From Clostridiaceae bacterium (GTDB lineage: Bacteria > Bacillota > Clostridia > Lachnospirales > Lachnospiraceae), in contig QXWR01000014.1 in assembly GCA_009911065.1 (NCBI GenBank), positions 44,482 through 108,481 of the forward strand: DNA of 64,000 nucleotides. The letters are read 5' to 3'. A model generated the notes under the pieces. It ran no database searches and had not been told where the DNA came from. It worked only from the letters and a program-made list of their open reading frames with translations. The position numbers were made by a program, and so were the translations under genes. How positions within the stretch are numbered: the first letter of the stretch is position 1; every line of letters starts with the position of its first letter. This document shows, piece after piece, positions 52,091-60,944 of this stretch.

Positions 52091-52735
52091 TTAGAAGCCC
52101 AAGGTTTCTCCCACCAGAATAACTTTAATTTTTCCTTCTGGACGGCAGATTCGGGTCCGAACCATGGAGGCACAGATGCTGGTTTTGCTCAGACAGTCTG
52201 CGCAGGTGCCGGTATAGTTACATGGATTTTCAATAGGGAAGCGCTGAGCGTTTAAAGGAGCAGCGATCGTGCGGCTGCGGGTTTGTGCATCTGCAATGGT
52301 CTTTGTTACTTTATTCATACCTGCTACCACAATAACACTTTTCGGGCCAAAAATCAGGGCAGCCACCCGGTTTCCGTTGCCGTCAATGTTATAAAGCTGT
52401 CCATCTTCGCTGATGGCATTGCTGCTCATAAGGTAAGTGTCGCAAAGAAGAGCTTTGCGCATCAGTTCCCGTCCCTCCTCCGGGGTGGCGGCGTCTGCCC
52501 GGTCAATAACCTTGTTGGTCTCTTTTACCTTTTCAATGATGCCTAACTGGGCCAGTGTCAGGGAACCGCCCCAGGCCACTACATCATCAGCAGGAATCAG
52601 GGAGAGAACCTTTTGGGTGGCTTCCTCCTTTGTAGGACAGTAAAAAGCCTCAAAGTGGCGACGTTTCAATGCTTCCACCACTCGGGGTCCCAGTTTGTCG
52701 GCTTGTTTTTCAAAGGGTGTTGTGCGTTCGCTCAT
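52091..52735 (-). CDS. LUD domain protein (LutC/YkgG-like)
   Basis: 214 residues of the lactate-utilisation (LUD) family. VVAWGGSLTLAQLGIIEKV near 44-62, YLMSSNAISEDGQLYNIDGNGNRVAALIFGP (~100-130, landmark only) and a Cys-rich end (NPCNYTGTCADCLSKTSICASM) are visible. The Cys cluster could bind an Fe-S centre. Standalone members in clostridia have no proven role; lactate oxidation partners are absent here. ATG 52735 follows GGAGG by 7 bases. It lies 20 bases after the endonuclease IV gene and is probably its operon partner. Confidence 0.83.
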   Translation of the reverse strand: MSERTTPFEKQADKLGPRVVEALKRRHFEAFYCPTKEEATQKVLSLIPADDVVAWGGSLTLAQLGIIEKVKETNKVIDRADAATPEEGRELMRKALLCDTYLMSSNAISEDGQLYNIDGNGNRVAALIFGPKSVIVVAGMNKVTKTIADAQTRSRTIAAPLNAQRFPIENPCNYTGTCADCLSKTSICASMVRTRICRPEGKIKVILVGETLGF

Positions 52736-52755
52736 AACATGACCTCCATACAATA

Positions 52756-53589
52756 TTATTTTTGAAAATGATCCCGCATAAGGGCAATTTCTCTGGCATA
52801 GCCGTCCAGATCATTGGGAGTTTCCAGGTAAAAGGGCAGATGCCTTAGGGCCGGGTGGTTTACGACCCGAATGAGAGCATCCTTACCAATATGTCCCTCG
52901 CCAATACGGGCATGCCGGTCTTTGTGTGCGCCTAAGGGGTTCTGGCTGTCGTTTAAATGGACGGCTTTTAAGCGTTTTAAGCCAATTATCTGATCAAATT
53001 CTGCCAGAACTTCATCCAGATGGTTTACAATGTCATATCCTCCGTCCCATACATGACAGGTGTCCAGACAGACCCCCATTTTGTCGGATAATGTAACCCG
53101 GTCCAAAATTTCCCTAAGCTCTTCAAATGTTTTTCCGACCTCACTGCCTTTGCCAGCCATGGTTTCCAGAAGAACGGTGGTGGTTTGTTCCGGTTTGAGA
53201 ATCTGATTCAACATGTCAGCTATGTAGGTGATGCCAATCTCTACTCCTTGTTTCACATGGCTGCCGGGATGAAAATTGTAGCAGTTTCCGGGGGTAAACT
53301 CCAGCCGTCTAAGGTCATCCGCCATGGTGTCGCGGGCAAACTCTCTTAGATGTTCATCTGCAGAGCAGGCGTTTAACGTATAGGGAGCATGGGCCAGAAT
53401 CTGATGAATCCCATGTTCTTTGGCATAGGCCAGGAAAGACTCCACATCAGCCAGATTCAGTTCTTTCACGCTGCTTCCCCTGGGATTTCTGGTGAAGAAC
53501 TGGAAGGTGTTGGCGTTTATTTTCACTGTCTCTTTTGCTATGGAGAGGTAGCCTTTGGAAAAGGACAGATGGCATCCGATTGTTAGCAT
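52756..53589 (-). CDS. nfo: Endonuclease IV (AP endonuclease, Nfo)
   Basis: 277 residues, TIM-barrel, trinuclear zinc. [19 protein letters not shown] (68-86), [16 protein letters not shown] (near 115), [54 protein letters not shown] and PFYLETPND are the family's metal-ligand motifs in order. It cuts 5' to abasic sites in base excision repair. AAAGGAA precedes the ATG. The first gene of a two-gene operon with the LUD gene. Confidence 0.92.
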   Translation of the reverse strand: MLTIGCHLSFSKGYLSIAKETVKINANTFQFFTRNPRGSSVKELNLADVESFLAYAKEHGIHQILAHAPYTLNACSADEHLREFARDTMADDLRRLEFTPGNCYNFHPGSHVKQGVEIGITYIADMLNQILKPEQTTTVLLETMAGKGSEVGKTFEELREILDRVTLSDKMGVCLDTCHVWDGGYDIVNHLDEVLAEFDQIIGLKRLKAVHLNDSQNPLGAHKDRHARIGEGHIGKDALIRVVNHPALRHLPFYLETPNDLDGYAREIALMRDHFQK

Positions 53590-53730
53590 ATAAAGTTCCT
53601 TTCTGAGATTGAAATAAATAGGTGCCCTTGCATTTTATTCTTGTACCTTTAAATATATCTCAATTAACCGGGAATGTAAATGATTTTTTAAAGGTTATAG
53701 TTTCCCTGCCCCATAAACAGCGACCATATG

Positions 53731-53759
53731 TTGACAGACAAGATAATCAAGAGTATGAT
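53731..53759 (+). promoter_or_regulatory. Promoter of the HAD phosphatase gene
   Basis: TTGACA (53731-53736), 17-base spacer, TATGAT (53754-53759). Consensus -35. The gene begins at 53867; the 277-base gap between nfo and this gene contains no other feature seen. Confidence 0.75.
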
Positions 53760-53866
53760 GAAGGAAGAGAAGAGATAAGCAGAAACAAACCATAATAATG
53801 GAAAACAGATAGAGAGAAAAAAATAAAACATGAACGAAAAAGAAAGATGAAAAATGGAGGATAAAA

Positions 53867-54526
53867 ATGGTTCGCTGTTGTATATTTGATTTGGATGGAA
53901 CACTGTTGGATACGGTGAAGGCGCTGACTTATACGACGAATCTGGTTCTGGCCCGGTTTGGGTATGGTCCGGTGGATGAAGACCATATGAAGCGGTTTGT
54001 GGGGGATGGTTATAAAATGCAGATGGAGCGGGCGCTTCGGTTTGCGGGAGATGAAAATCTGGACCATTATGAGGAGAGTCTGTCCCTCTATATGGAACTG
54101 TTTGCAAAGCATTGTCTCTATGAGGTAAAGCCTTATGAAGGAATAAGGGAATTACTGGAAGGACTGAAGGAAAAAGGAATTTTAACAGGAGTGTTGTCGA
54201 ACAAACCTCATGCCCGGACTGTGGAAAATATTGAGACGATATTCGGAAAGGGATATTTTGACGCAGTGCTGGGAGAACAGCCAGGAGTGGCGAAAAAACC
54301 GGACCCGGCAGGAGTGAGACAGATTCTCAAACAATTTGGCGTGAAGCCAGAGGAATGTCTGTATTTTGGGGATACCAATACAGATATGAAAACTGGTTTG
54401 GGGGCTGGACTTATTACCGTGGGAGTTACCTGGGGATTCCGGCCAAAGGAGGAGCTGGAAGCGTTTCATCCCCACTTTATCATTCAAAACCCCCTGGAAG
54501 TGTTTGAGAAAGTTTTAGTTGAATGA
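53867..54526 (+). CDS. HAD-family phosphatase (phosphoglycolate phosphatase type)
   Basis: 219 residues. Motif I is CIFDLDGTLLDT (6-17), motif II LSNKPHA with Ser/Asn, motif III KKPDPAGVRQIL, motif IV YFGDTNTDMKTGLGAGLITVGV. The helical cap between ~18 and 85 fits Gph/PgpP type enzymes. It removes phosphate from a small metabolite; phosphoglycolate is the usual guess. GGAGG precedes the ATG. The ABC operon downstream has its own promoter. Confidence 0.9.
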   Translation: MVRCCIFDLDGTLLDTVKALTYTTNLVLARFGYGPVDEDHMKRFVGDGYKMQMERALRFAGDENLDHYEESLSLYMELFAKHCLYEVKPYEGIRELLEGLKEKGILTGVLSNKPHARTVENIETIFGKGYFDAVLGEQPGVAKKPDPAGVRQILKQFGVKPEECLYFGDTNTDMKTGLGAGLITVGVTWGFRPKEELEAFHPHFIIQNPLEVFEKVLVE

Positions 54527-54549
54527 TGTGCATTTTTATACATTTCCTC

Positions 54550-54577
54550 TTGATAATTTTTGAAAAGTATGTATAAT
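54550..54577 (+). promoter_or_regulatory. Promoter of the amino acid ABC transporter operon
   Basis: TTGATA (54550-54555), 16-base spacer, TATAAT (54572-54577), about 100 bases before the substrate-binding protein gene. Confidence 0.65.
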
Positions 54578-54679
54578 GGATAAAGTCAACAGGATTTTTG
54601 ATTTTATTATATTTATGCACCACATCCAGGAAGAAAGAAGGCAGGATTGTATGGGATGTTGTGTAAGAGGAGGACAATT

Positions 54680-55642
54680 ATGAAAAAGAAATTTTTGGCA
54701 TTGGGACTGGCAGTGACCATGGCGGCATCTCTGGCAGGCTGCGGCGGCGGTGGTCAGTCCGAGACTTCAGCAGCAACCACAGCTGCCACAGAATCTACAA
54801 AAGCAGAGGATACTGGCTCTGAGAGCAAGGCAGATGAAGGGAGCCAGGAAGAAAGCGAAAACAACAGTGAAGCAGGAGCAGATTTACAGACAGTGACTCC
54901 GGGAAAGCTGACCATTGCAACCAGCCCGGATTTTGCTCCATATGAGTTTTATGCCATTGGTGAGGACGGAACTCCTACGCTGGCTGGTTTTGACATGGCT
55001 CTGGCCCAGTATATAGCAGATGATTTGGGATTGGAGCTGGAGATCGTTACTGTGGATTTTGACGGTGTGTTAAGCGAGCTGCAGACAAAGTCTGTGGACC
55101 TTGGCATGGCCGGTCTTTCTCCGGACCCCAAGAGAGAGTCCATCATGGCGTTTTCCGACCTGTACTACATAGGCGGTCAGTCCCTGGTTACGGTGAAGGC
55201 AAATGCCGAGACTTATAATACATTAGAATCCATCAATAAACCAGAAGTTTCCGTTGGCGCTCAGATCGGTTCCATTCAGATGGATTTGGCTACAGCGAAC
55301 TCTCCGGATGCGGACATTGTGCCCCTTCCCAAGGTGACAGATATTATTGCAGAACTTCTGGCCGGGAAGCTGGATGCCGCCTACATTGAGACCGATGTGG
55401 CAAAAAGCTACCAGAAAAATTACCCGGAATTGGAGATTGTTGTGGAAGTTCCTTATGAGCAGGAAGGTTCTTCTATCGGTGTATGCAAGGGGAATGACGC
55501 TTTGCTGGCAGCAGTAAATGGTTCTATTGCCAAGGCTCTGGAAGATGGTTCCATGGAAAGATTTATTGCAGAGGCCAATGAGCTGGCATCTGGTGAGAAA
55601 TACGAAGGTCTGTTGGACGAGAACGAACAGATTCAACAGTAA
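54680..55642 (+). CDS. Amino acid ABC transporter substrate-binding lipoprotein
   Basis: 320 residues. Signal and lipobox MKKKFLALGLAVTMAASLAG|C, a Ser/Thr/Glu linker to ~80, and a bacterial extracellular solute-binding (SBP_bac_3) domain: KLTIATSPDFAPYEFYAIG, LAGFDMALAQYIADDLGLELE, DFDGVLSELQTKSVDLGMAGLS, SDLYYIGGQSLV. It captures a polar amino acid. ATG 54680 follows GAGGAGG; the 11-residue in-frame extension was rejected. A terminator follows before the permease gene. Confidence 0.9.
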   Translation: MKKKFLALGLAVTMAASLAGCGGGGQSETSAATTAATESTKAEDTGSESKADEGSQEESENNSEAGADLQTVTPGKLTIATSPDFAPYEFYAIGEDGTPTLAGFDMALAQYIADDLGLELEIVTVDFDGVLSELQTKSVDLGMAGLSPDPKRESIMAFSDLYYIGGQSLVTVKANAETYNTLESINKPEVSVGAQIGSIQMDLATANSPDADIVPLPKVTDIIAELLAGKLDAAYIETDVAKSYQKNYPELEIVVEVPYEQEGSSIGVCKGNDALLAAVNGSIAKALEDGSMERFIAEANELASGEKYEGLLDENEQIQQ

Positions 55643-55675
55643 TCGGGTACACCGATCTGCTTTGGCGGATATTGG

Positions 55676-55711
55676 ATTCCTCCCCGGATTTTTTGGGGAG
55701 GAATTGTTTTT
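55676..55711 (+). terminator. Terminator between substrate-binding protein and permease
   Basis: ATTCCTCCCC / GGGGAGGAAT, 10-bp perfect stem, followed by TGTTTTTTAC. Same arrangement as in the nucleoside importer: more SBP than membrane components. Confidence 0.85.
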
Positions 55712-55785
55712 TACTGTGAAAACTGCATACATGACTTTTTAAGATTTGGCAGGAAAGGAAATGTTTATAACGGAAGGAGCACCTT

Positions 55786-56571
55786 ATGGGTCAGTTTATT
55801 CAGTTGGAGAATTTTTCAAAAATCGCACCGTATATGCAGTTATTTAAGCAGGGTTTGCTGGTTACGGTGCTTCTGTCTTTGTTTACCGTGGTAATTGGTT
55901 TTTGTATTGCTCTGGTTCTGGCGCTGATGCGGATGTCCAATGTGCGGCCGCTTCGGAACCTGGGGCTGGATGCCAACGGGCATTTGCGGGAGGGCGGCTT
56001 TCTGGCATTGGTGAGCCGGTTTAATCCCCTGAGCTTTCTTGCCACAGCTTATGTGGAAGTTCTGCGTTCCACCCCTGTTTTAGTTCAGATTTTTATCGTT
56101 TATTACGGAGTGTTCAGTTTTATTCAGCTGCCGTCCTTTCAGATGTTTGGATTTATTAAATTTGACCGTTTTTTCCCTGGTGTGGTGGCGCTGGGCATGA
56201 ACTCGGGAGCCTATTTGTGTGAGATTATCCGGGCAGGGATTCAGTCCATTGACGGAGGGCAGACCGAAGCGGCCCGGTCCCTGGGACTTTCTCAGACCCA
56301 GAATCTTCGCTACATTATTTTGCCTCAGGCCCTTAAAAATATTTTGCCGGCCATTGCAAATGAGTTTGTGGTGATCATTAAAGAATCTGCCATCACCTAT
56401 ACCATTGGCGTACAGGATATTATGTCAGCAGTCAATGCGGTAAAGGGAGCCACCTTTGTGATTGTGGAGCCGCTTTTGGTGGCCACGGCAGTTTATTTCT
56501 GTCTGTGCTTCCCCACCTCTAAGATCATTGCCTATTTTGAAAGGAGAATGAGCCATGGCGACAAGAGATAG
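55786..56571 (+). CDS. Amino acid ABC transporter permease
   Basis: 261 residues, about five hydrophobic segments. [21 protein letters not shown] near 84-104 and [42 protein letters not shown] (landmark ~165-205) contain the EAA loop that binds the ATPase. Fits the HisM/GlnP family. GGAAGGAG precedes the ATG. Overlaps the ATPase gene by 17 bases. Confidence 0.92.
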   Translation: MGQFIQLENFSKIAPYMQLFKQGLLVTVLLSLFTVVIGFCIALVLALMRMSNVRPLRNLGLDANGHLREGGFLALVSRFNPLSFLATAYVEVLRSTPVLVQIFIVYYGVFSFIQLPSFQMFGFIKFDRFFPGVVALGMNSGAYLCEIIRAGIQSIDGGQTEAARSLGLSQTQNLRYIILPQALKNILPAIANEFVVIIKESAITYTIGVQDIMSAVNAVKGATFVIVEPLLVATAVYFCLCFPTSKIIAYFERRMSHGDKR

Positions 56572-57331
56572 CTTGATTCAGGTGACAGATTTAAAAAAGC
56601 ATTATCATATGGGCGCGATTAAGGCTTTGGACGGGGTGACTGTGGATATTAACCGGGGGGATGTGATGGTGGTCATCGGGCCGTCCGGGTCCGGGAAATC
56701 CACGTTTCTTAGAAGTCTGAACCTTCTGGAAGAGCCTACTGGCGGGGCGATTGTTTTTGACGGGGTGGACATTACCAAGAAAAAGTATAAAGATGCTTCA
56801 GGGAAAACAGTGAAACTGGATATTGACCAGCTACGGCAGAAAATGGGAATGGTGTTTCAGCATTTTAACCTGTTTCCCCATATGACCATTTTAGACAATA
56901 TGGTTCTTGCACCTATGAAGGTGAAAGGAATGGGGAGAGAGGATGCCAAGGCAAAGGCCCTGGCTCTTTTGGAACGGGTCGGATTAGGAGACCGGGCCGG
57001 GGCTTATCCGATTCAGCTGTCCGGAGGCCAGAAGCAGCGTGTGGCCATTGTGCGGGCTTTGGCAATGGAACCGGAAGTAATGTTATTTGACGAGCCTACT
57101 TCTGCCTTGGACCCGGAGATGGTGGGCGAGGTACTGGACGTGATGAAGGAGCTGGCAAAGGAAGGCATGACTATGGTGGTGGTGACTCATGAGATGGGAT
57201 TTGCCAGAGAGGTGGGAAACCGGATATTGTTTATGGCGGATGGAATGCTTTTGGAGCAGGGAACGCCAGATGAGATTTTTGGCCAGCCAAAGAACCCGCG
57301 TTTGAAGGATTTTCTGGCAAAAGTTCTGTAA
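56555..57331 (+). CDS. Amino acid ABC transporter ATP-binding protein
   Basis: 258 residues. Walker [13 protein letters not shown] (~43-54), Q-loop [19 protein letters not shown], signature [15 protein letters not shown], Walker [16 protein letters not shown] and H-loop [14 protein letters not shown]. Matches GlnQ/HisP. Powers the permease encoded upstream; RBS is inside the permease gene (GGAGAATGAGCC before the ATG). The AbgB-like gene begins 24 bases later. Confidence 0.94.
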   Translation: MATRDSLIQVTDLKKHYHMGAIKALDGVTVDINRGDVMVVIGPSGSGKSTFLRSLNLLEEPTGGAIVFDGVDITKKKYKDASGKTVKLDIDQLRQKMGMVFQHFNLFPHMTILDNMVLAPMKVKGMGREDAKAKALALLERVGLGDRAGAYPIQLSGGQKQRVAIVRALAMEPEVMLFDEPTSALDPEMVGEVLDVMKELAKEGMTMVVVTHEMGFAREVGNRILFMADGMLLEQGTPDEIFGQPKNPRLKDFLAKVL

Positions 57332-57355
57332 GTAGACAGGGAGGGTTTTTAAAAG

Positions 57356-58798
57356 ATGTGGAAGGAAAAAAAAGCTGCCATTGACGCCATTGAAGAGAAA
57401 AAGGACCGAATTGGGGATGTGGCAGATCAGATATGGGAATTTGCAGAGTTGTCTTTGATGGAGGAAAAGTCCGCAAAGCTTTATTGTAAGGTTTTGGAGG
57501 AAGAGGGATTTCAGGTAGAAAAGGGAATCTGTGGAATTAAGACTGCGTTTTCGGCTACCTTTGGAAAAGGAAGGCCAGTGATTGGCCTGTTAGCCGAGTA
57601 CGATGCTTTGTCAGGACTGTCTCAAAAGGCAGGAAGTCTGGTGAGAGAGGAAGTGGTCTGTGGTGGAAATGGCCATGGCTGCGGACATAATCTGCTGGGA
57701 GCAGGAGCTTTTGCAGCAGCTCTTGGTGTAAAGTCCTATTTGGAGATGAGCGGCCAGCCAGGGACTGTGGTGCTATATGGATGTCCTGGGGAAGAAGGAG
57801 GCGCAGCCAAGGCATTTATGGCAAGAGACGGTTTGTGGAAAAGTCTCGATGCGGCCCTGACTTGGCACCCGGAGGATGTAAACGAGGTGCGGACCGGATC
57901 TACCAATTCCTGCATTCAGGTTCAGTATAAATTTACAGGCATTGCTTCTCATGCAGCAGGAGCGCCAGAAGAGGGGCGTAGTGCGCTGGATGCGGTGGAA
58001 CTGATGAACATTGGCGTTCAGTTTCTTCGGGAGCATATGAGCGACAAGGCGCGGGTTCATTATGCCATCACAGATGCAGGCGGCCGCAGCGCCAATGTGG
58101 TGCAGCCGAAGGCCAGTGTCCTTTATATGGTTCGTTCCAACCATGTGGCGGAGGCGGTGGAGCTTCAAAAGAGGGTGGATCGGATTGCAGAAGGGGCAGC
58201 CCTTATGACAGATACCACTTATGAGCGTCAGTTCATTGACGGATTGGCAGACACTGTCAGCAATCATGTGCTGGAGCAGGTTTTGTATGATAATTTTAAG
58301 GAGCTGGGAGTGCCTTCCTACACAGAGGAAGAGTTTGCCTATGGAGATCAGCTGGCAGCTACTTATCCAAGTCGGGATAATGTGCCGGGAATTGGGGCAA
58401 AATACGATAGAGAAATGAAAGAGCAGGTGGAGGAAATGCGCAGACAGACCGGACATGCTATGAACGCATTTCTTGCTCCCTTATATAAAGGGGAGGCATT
58501 TCAGGCAGGTTCCACAGATGTGGGGGATGTAAGCTGGCTGACCCCCACTGCACAGATTCATGTAGCGTCCTGGCCGAACGGGTGTCCGGGACACAGCTGG
58601 CAGAGCGTGTCCTGTGATCGGACTGAGATTGGCCATAAGGCCGCGGTTCATGCTGGAAAGGTATTGGCGGCAGCAGCCATTGACCTGTTTGTGAAGCCAG
58701 AGCTTATAAAAGAAGCGCGGGCGGAGTTTGAGAAGCGGACAGCCGGAGGGTACGTGTGTCCGATTCCGGCTGACGCAGTTCCAGTGGTGCCAGAATAA
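57356..58798 (+). CDS. M20 family amidohydrolase, AbgB-like
   Basis: 480 residues. Metal and catalytic motifs of the AbgB/peptidase M20D branch: GLLAEYDALSGLSQ, GNGHGCGHNLLGAGAFAAAL (~103-122) with the metal Cys and His, GCPGEEGGAAKAFM, ALTWHPEDVNEV, and the end DVGDVSWLTPTAQIH. In E. coli AbgB is one subunit of p-aminobenzoyl-glutamate hydrolase. Here it follows an amino acid importer, so it likely releases an amino acid from an imported acyl- or aminobenzoyl-conjugate. GGGAGGG precedes the ATG. No AbgA partner is in the window. Confidence 0.86.
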   Translation: MWKEKKAAIDAIEEKKDRIGDVADQIWEFAELSLMEEKSAKLYCKVLEEEGFQVEKGICGIKTAFSATFGKGRPVIGLLAEYDALSGLSQKAGSLVREEVVCGGNGHGCGHNLLGAGAFAAALGVKSYLEMSGQPGTVVLYGCPGEEGGAAKAFMARDGLWKSLDAALTWHPEDVNEVRTGSTNSCIQVQYKFTGIASHAAGAPEEGRSALDAVELMNIGVQFLREHMSDKARVHYAITDAGGRSANVVQPKASVLYMVRSNHVAEAVELQKRVDRIAEGAALMTDTTYERQFIDGLADTVSNHVLEQVLYDNFKELGVPSYTEEEFAYGDQLAATYPSRDNVPGIGAKYDREMKEQVEEMRRQTGHAMNAFLAPLYKGEAFQAGSTDVGDVSWLTPTAQIHVASWPNGCPGHSWQSVSCDRTEIGHKAAVHAGKVLAAAAIDLFVKPELIKEARAEFEKRTAGGYVCPIPADAVPVVPE

Positions 58799-58880
58799 CG
58801 AACAGCTTTTGTCCGTTGGAGATGGATAAAAAGATGCTTCCAGTAACATTTTAGAAATCCTTTAGAATCTTTTAATGAGA

Positions 58881-58909
58881 GCGAGGTTTAAAAAACCTCG
58901 CTTTTGTTG
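58881..58909 (+). terminator. Terminator after the AbgB-like gene
   Basis: GCGAGGTTT / AAACCTCGC stem, then TTTTGTTGT, 82 bases after the stop codon and before ftsH. Confidence 0.85.
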
Positions 58910-58959
58910 TATACTAGTCAAATACCCCGTTGTAAGAACAGATTTAAGGAGAAAAAGGA

Positions 58960-60813
58960 ATGGGATTAAAGAATGAAGAACCAAAGAAACCATCCAGGAA
59001 AAGCTGGTTGTACTATTACTTTGTTGTACTGATTGTCACCATGCTTTTGAATGCACTGGTCTTCCCGTCTGTGATGGAGCGATCTGTGCAGGAGGTGTCT
59101 TATGACCAGTTTTTGGACATGGTGGAGCAGGGCCAGGTGGAGCAGGTGGCGATGCAAGAAAACCAGATCAGCTTTTTAGCCAGAGATGAAGAGGGACAGA
59201 GAGGGGCTTTTAAGACCGGACTTTGGCCGGATGAAAATCTGGCTACGCGGCTTCGGGAGGCAAGAGTGGTGTTTGCCAAAGAGATTCCCACACAGGCGTC
59301 GCCTCTTCTTACCATATTTACCACATGGATTATGCCGATTGTGATGTTTGTGGTTATCGGGCAGCTGTTAAGCCGTTTTATGATGAAAAAGATGGGCGGT
59401 ATGGGCAATGCCATGACTTTTGGCAAGTCCAATGCCAAGATTTATGCAGAGGCAGAGACCGGAAAGACGTTTGCCGATGTGGCAGGACAGGAGGAAGCAA
59501 AGGAAGCTTTGAAAGAGATTGTGGATTTTCTTCACAATCCTCAAAAGTATGCAGACATTGGAGCTGTGCTGCCAAAGGGCGCACTTTTGGTAGGCCCTCC
59601 GGGAACGGGTAAAACTTTGCTTGCCAAGGCGGTGGCCGGAGAAGCCCATGTGCCCTTTTTCTCCATTTCCGGGTCTGAGTTTGTGGAGATGTTTGTGGGT
59701 ATGGGGGCTGCAAAGGTCCGGGATTTGTTTAAGCAGGCCAATGACAAGGCTCCCTGTATTGTGTTTATTGATGAGATTGATACCATCGGAAAGAAGCGGG
59801 ACGGCGGGGGCATGGGAGGCAATGATGAGCGGGAACAGACCTTAAACCAGCTTTTAACTGAGATGGATGGATTTGACGGGAAAAAGGGAGTAGTGATTCT
59901 TGCGGCTACCAATCGGCCGGAATCTTTGGATAAGGCTTTATTGCGTCCAGGGCGGTTTGACCGGCGGGTTCCTGTGGAACTGCCGGATTTAAAAGGCCGT
60001 ATCGCTATTTTGAAGGTTCACGGGAAGAATGTGAAGTTGGGAGACAATGTAGATTTTAATGCCATAGGACGGGCAGCATCTGGCGCATCCGGCGCGGAGC
60101 TTGCCAACATTGTCAATGAGGCGGCTTTAAGGGCGGTCCGTCAGGGCCGCAATGTGGTCACTCAGGCTGATTTGGAAGAGAGTGTGGAAGTGGTGATTGC
60201 AGGCTATCAGCGCAAGGATGCAGCGGTGTCTGAGAAGGAAAGACGGATTGTGGCATACCATGAAGTGGGACATGCTCTGGTGGCTGCTTGCCAGAATCAC
60301 AGCGCCCCGGTCCATAAGATCACCATTATTCCCCGGACGTCCGGAGCTTTGGGATATACCATGCAGGTGGAGGAGGGAGAACACTTTTTAATGAGCCGGG
60401 AGGAAGTGCTCAACAAGATTGCTACTTTTACTGGGGGCCGTGCGGCAGAGGAGTTTATGTTTGGCTCCATTACCACTGGAGCAGCGAATGATATTGAGCA
60501 GGCCACTAAGCTTGCCCGCGCTATGGTGACTCGATATGGAATGAGCGGTCAGTTTGGCATGGTAGCTTTAGAGACCGTGAATAATCCATATTTAGGCGGA
60601 GATACCTCCATGGTCTGCGCTCCGGACACAGCCCGAATGGTAGATGAAGAGGTGGTGCGGATTGTGAAAGAGCAGTATGACAAAGCCATGGGGATTTTGA
60701 AGGAACATGCAGGAAAATTAAATGAAATATCCGTATATCTTCTGGAAAAAGAGACCATAAGCGGAGAGGAATTTATGAATATTTTGGAAGGGGAACAAGG
60801 GGAACCAAACTAA
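58960..60813 (+). CDS. ftsH: ATP-dependent zinc metalloprotease FtsH
   Basis: 617 residues. Two membrane segments (~17-37 and ~122-143) flank a short extracytoplasmic domain. Then the AAA+ core: Walker A GPPGTGKT (~210-217), Walker B CIVFIDEID, second region of homology RPGRFDRRV; and the zinc protease site HEVGH (~430), with the third ligand in the GSITTGAANDIEQAT region. It degrades membrane and short-lived regulatory proteins, with ATP. The N-terminal part is somewhat short. This may be one of several FtsH copies, as is common in Clostridia. AAGGAG lies before the ATG. Confidence 0.95.
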   Translation: MGLKNEEPKKPSRKSWLYYYFVVLIVTMLLNALVFPSVMERSVQEVSYDQFLDMVEQGQVEQVAMQENQISFLARDEEGQRGAFKTGLWPDENLATRLREARVVFAKEIPTQASPLLTIFTTWIMPIVMFVVIGQLLSRFMMKKMGGMGNAMTFGKSNAKIYAEAETGKTFADVAGQEEAKEALKEIVDFLHNPQKYADIGAVLPKGALLVGPPGTGKTLLAKAVAGEAHVPFFSISGSEFVEMFVGMGAAKVRDLFKQANDKAPCIVFIDEIDTIGKKRDGGGMGGNDEREQTLNQLLTEMDGFDGKKGVVILAATNRPESLDKALLRPGRFDRRVPVELPDLKGRIAILKVHGKNVKLGDNVDFNAIGRAASGASGAELANIVNEAALRAVRQGRNVVTQADLEESVEVVIAGYQRKDAAVSEKERRIVAYHEVGHALVAACQNHSAPVHKITIIPRTSGALGYTMQVEEGEHFLMSREEVLNKIATFTGGRAAEEFMFGSITTGAANDIEQATKLARAMVTRYGMSGQFGMVALETVNNPYLGGDTSMVCAPDTARMVDEEVVRIVKEQYDKAMGILKEHAGKLNEISVYLLEKETISGEEFMNILEGEQGEPN

Positions 60814-60872
60814 AAGTTTTGCTGTAATTTCAGATCGATAAAGGCAGTTGTGTTTGTTTTCGAAAACGGATG

Positions 60873-60902
60873 GAAAAGGAGCCGGAGAAAATCTCCGGCT
60901 CC
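60873..60902 (-). terminator. Terminator of the MORN-repeat protein gene
   Basis: GGAGCCGGAG / CTCCGGCTCC, 10-bp perfect stem with a 5-base loop, followed on the minus strand by TTTTCC. On the plus strand it could also stop ftsH transcription. Confidence 0.75.
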
Positions 60903-60944
60903 AGATATCAGAAAGAGCTGCTTTCGTAATCCGTACAAAGTTTG

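Noticed and set aside
53688..54112. Minus-strand frames (121-139 codons) beside the HAD phosphatase gene
   Set aside because: They run through the HAD promoter and gene; residues do not resemble any protein family and the promoter is a near-consensus one for the other strand.
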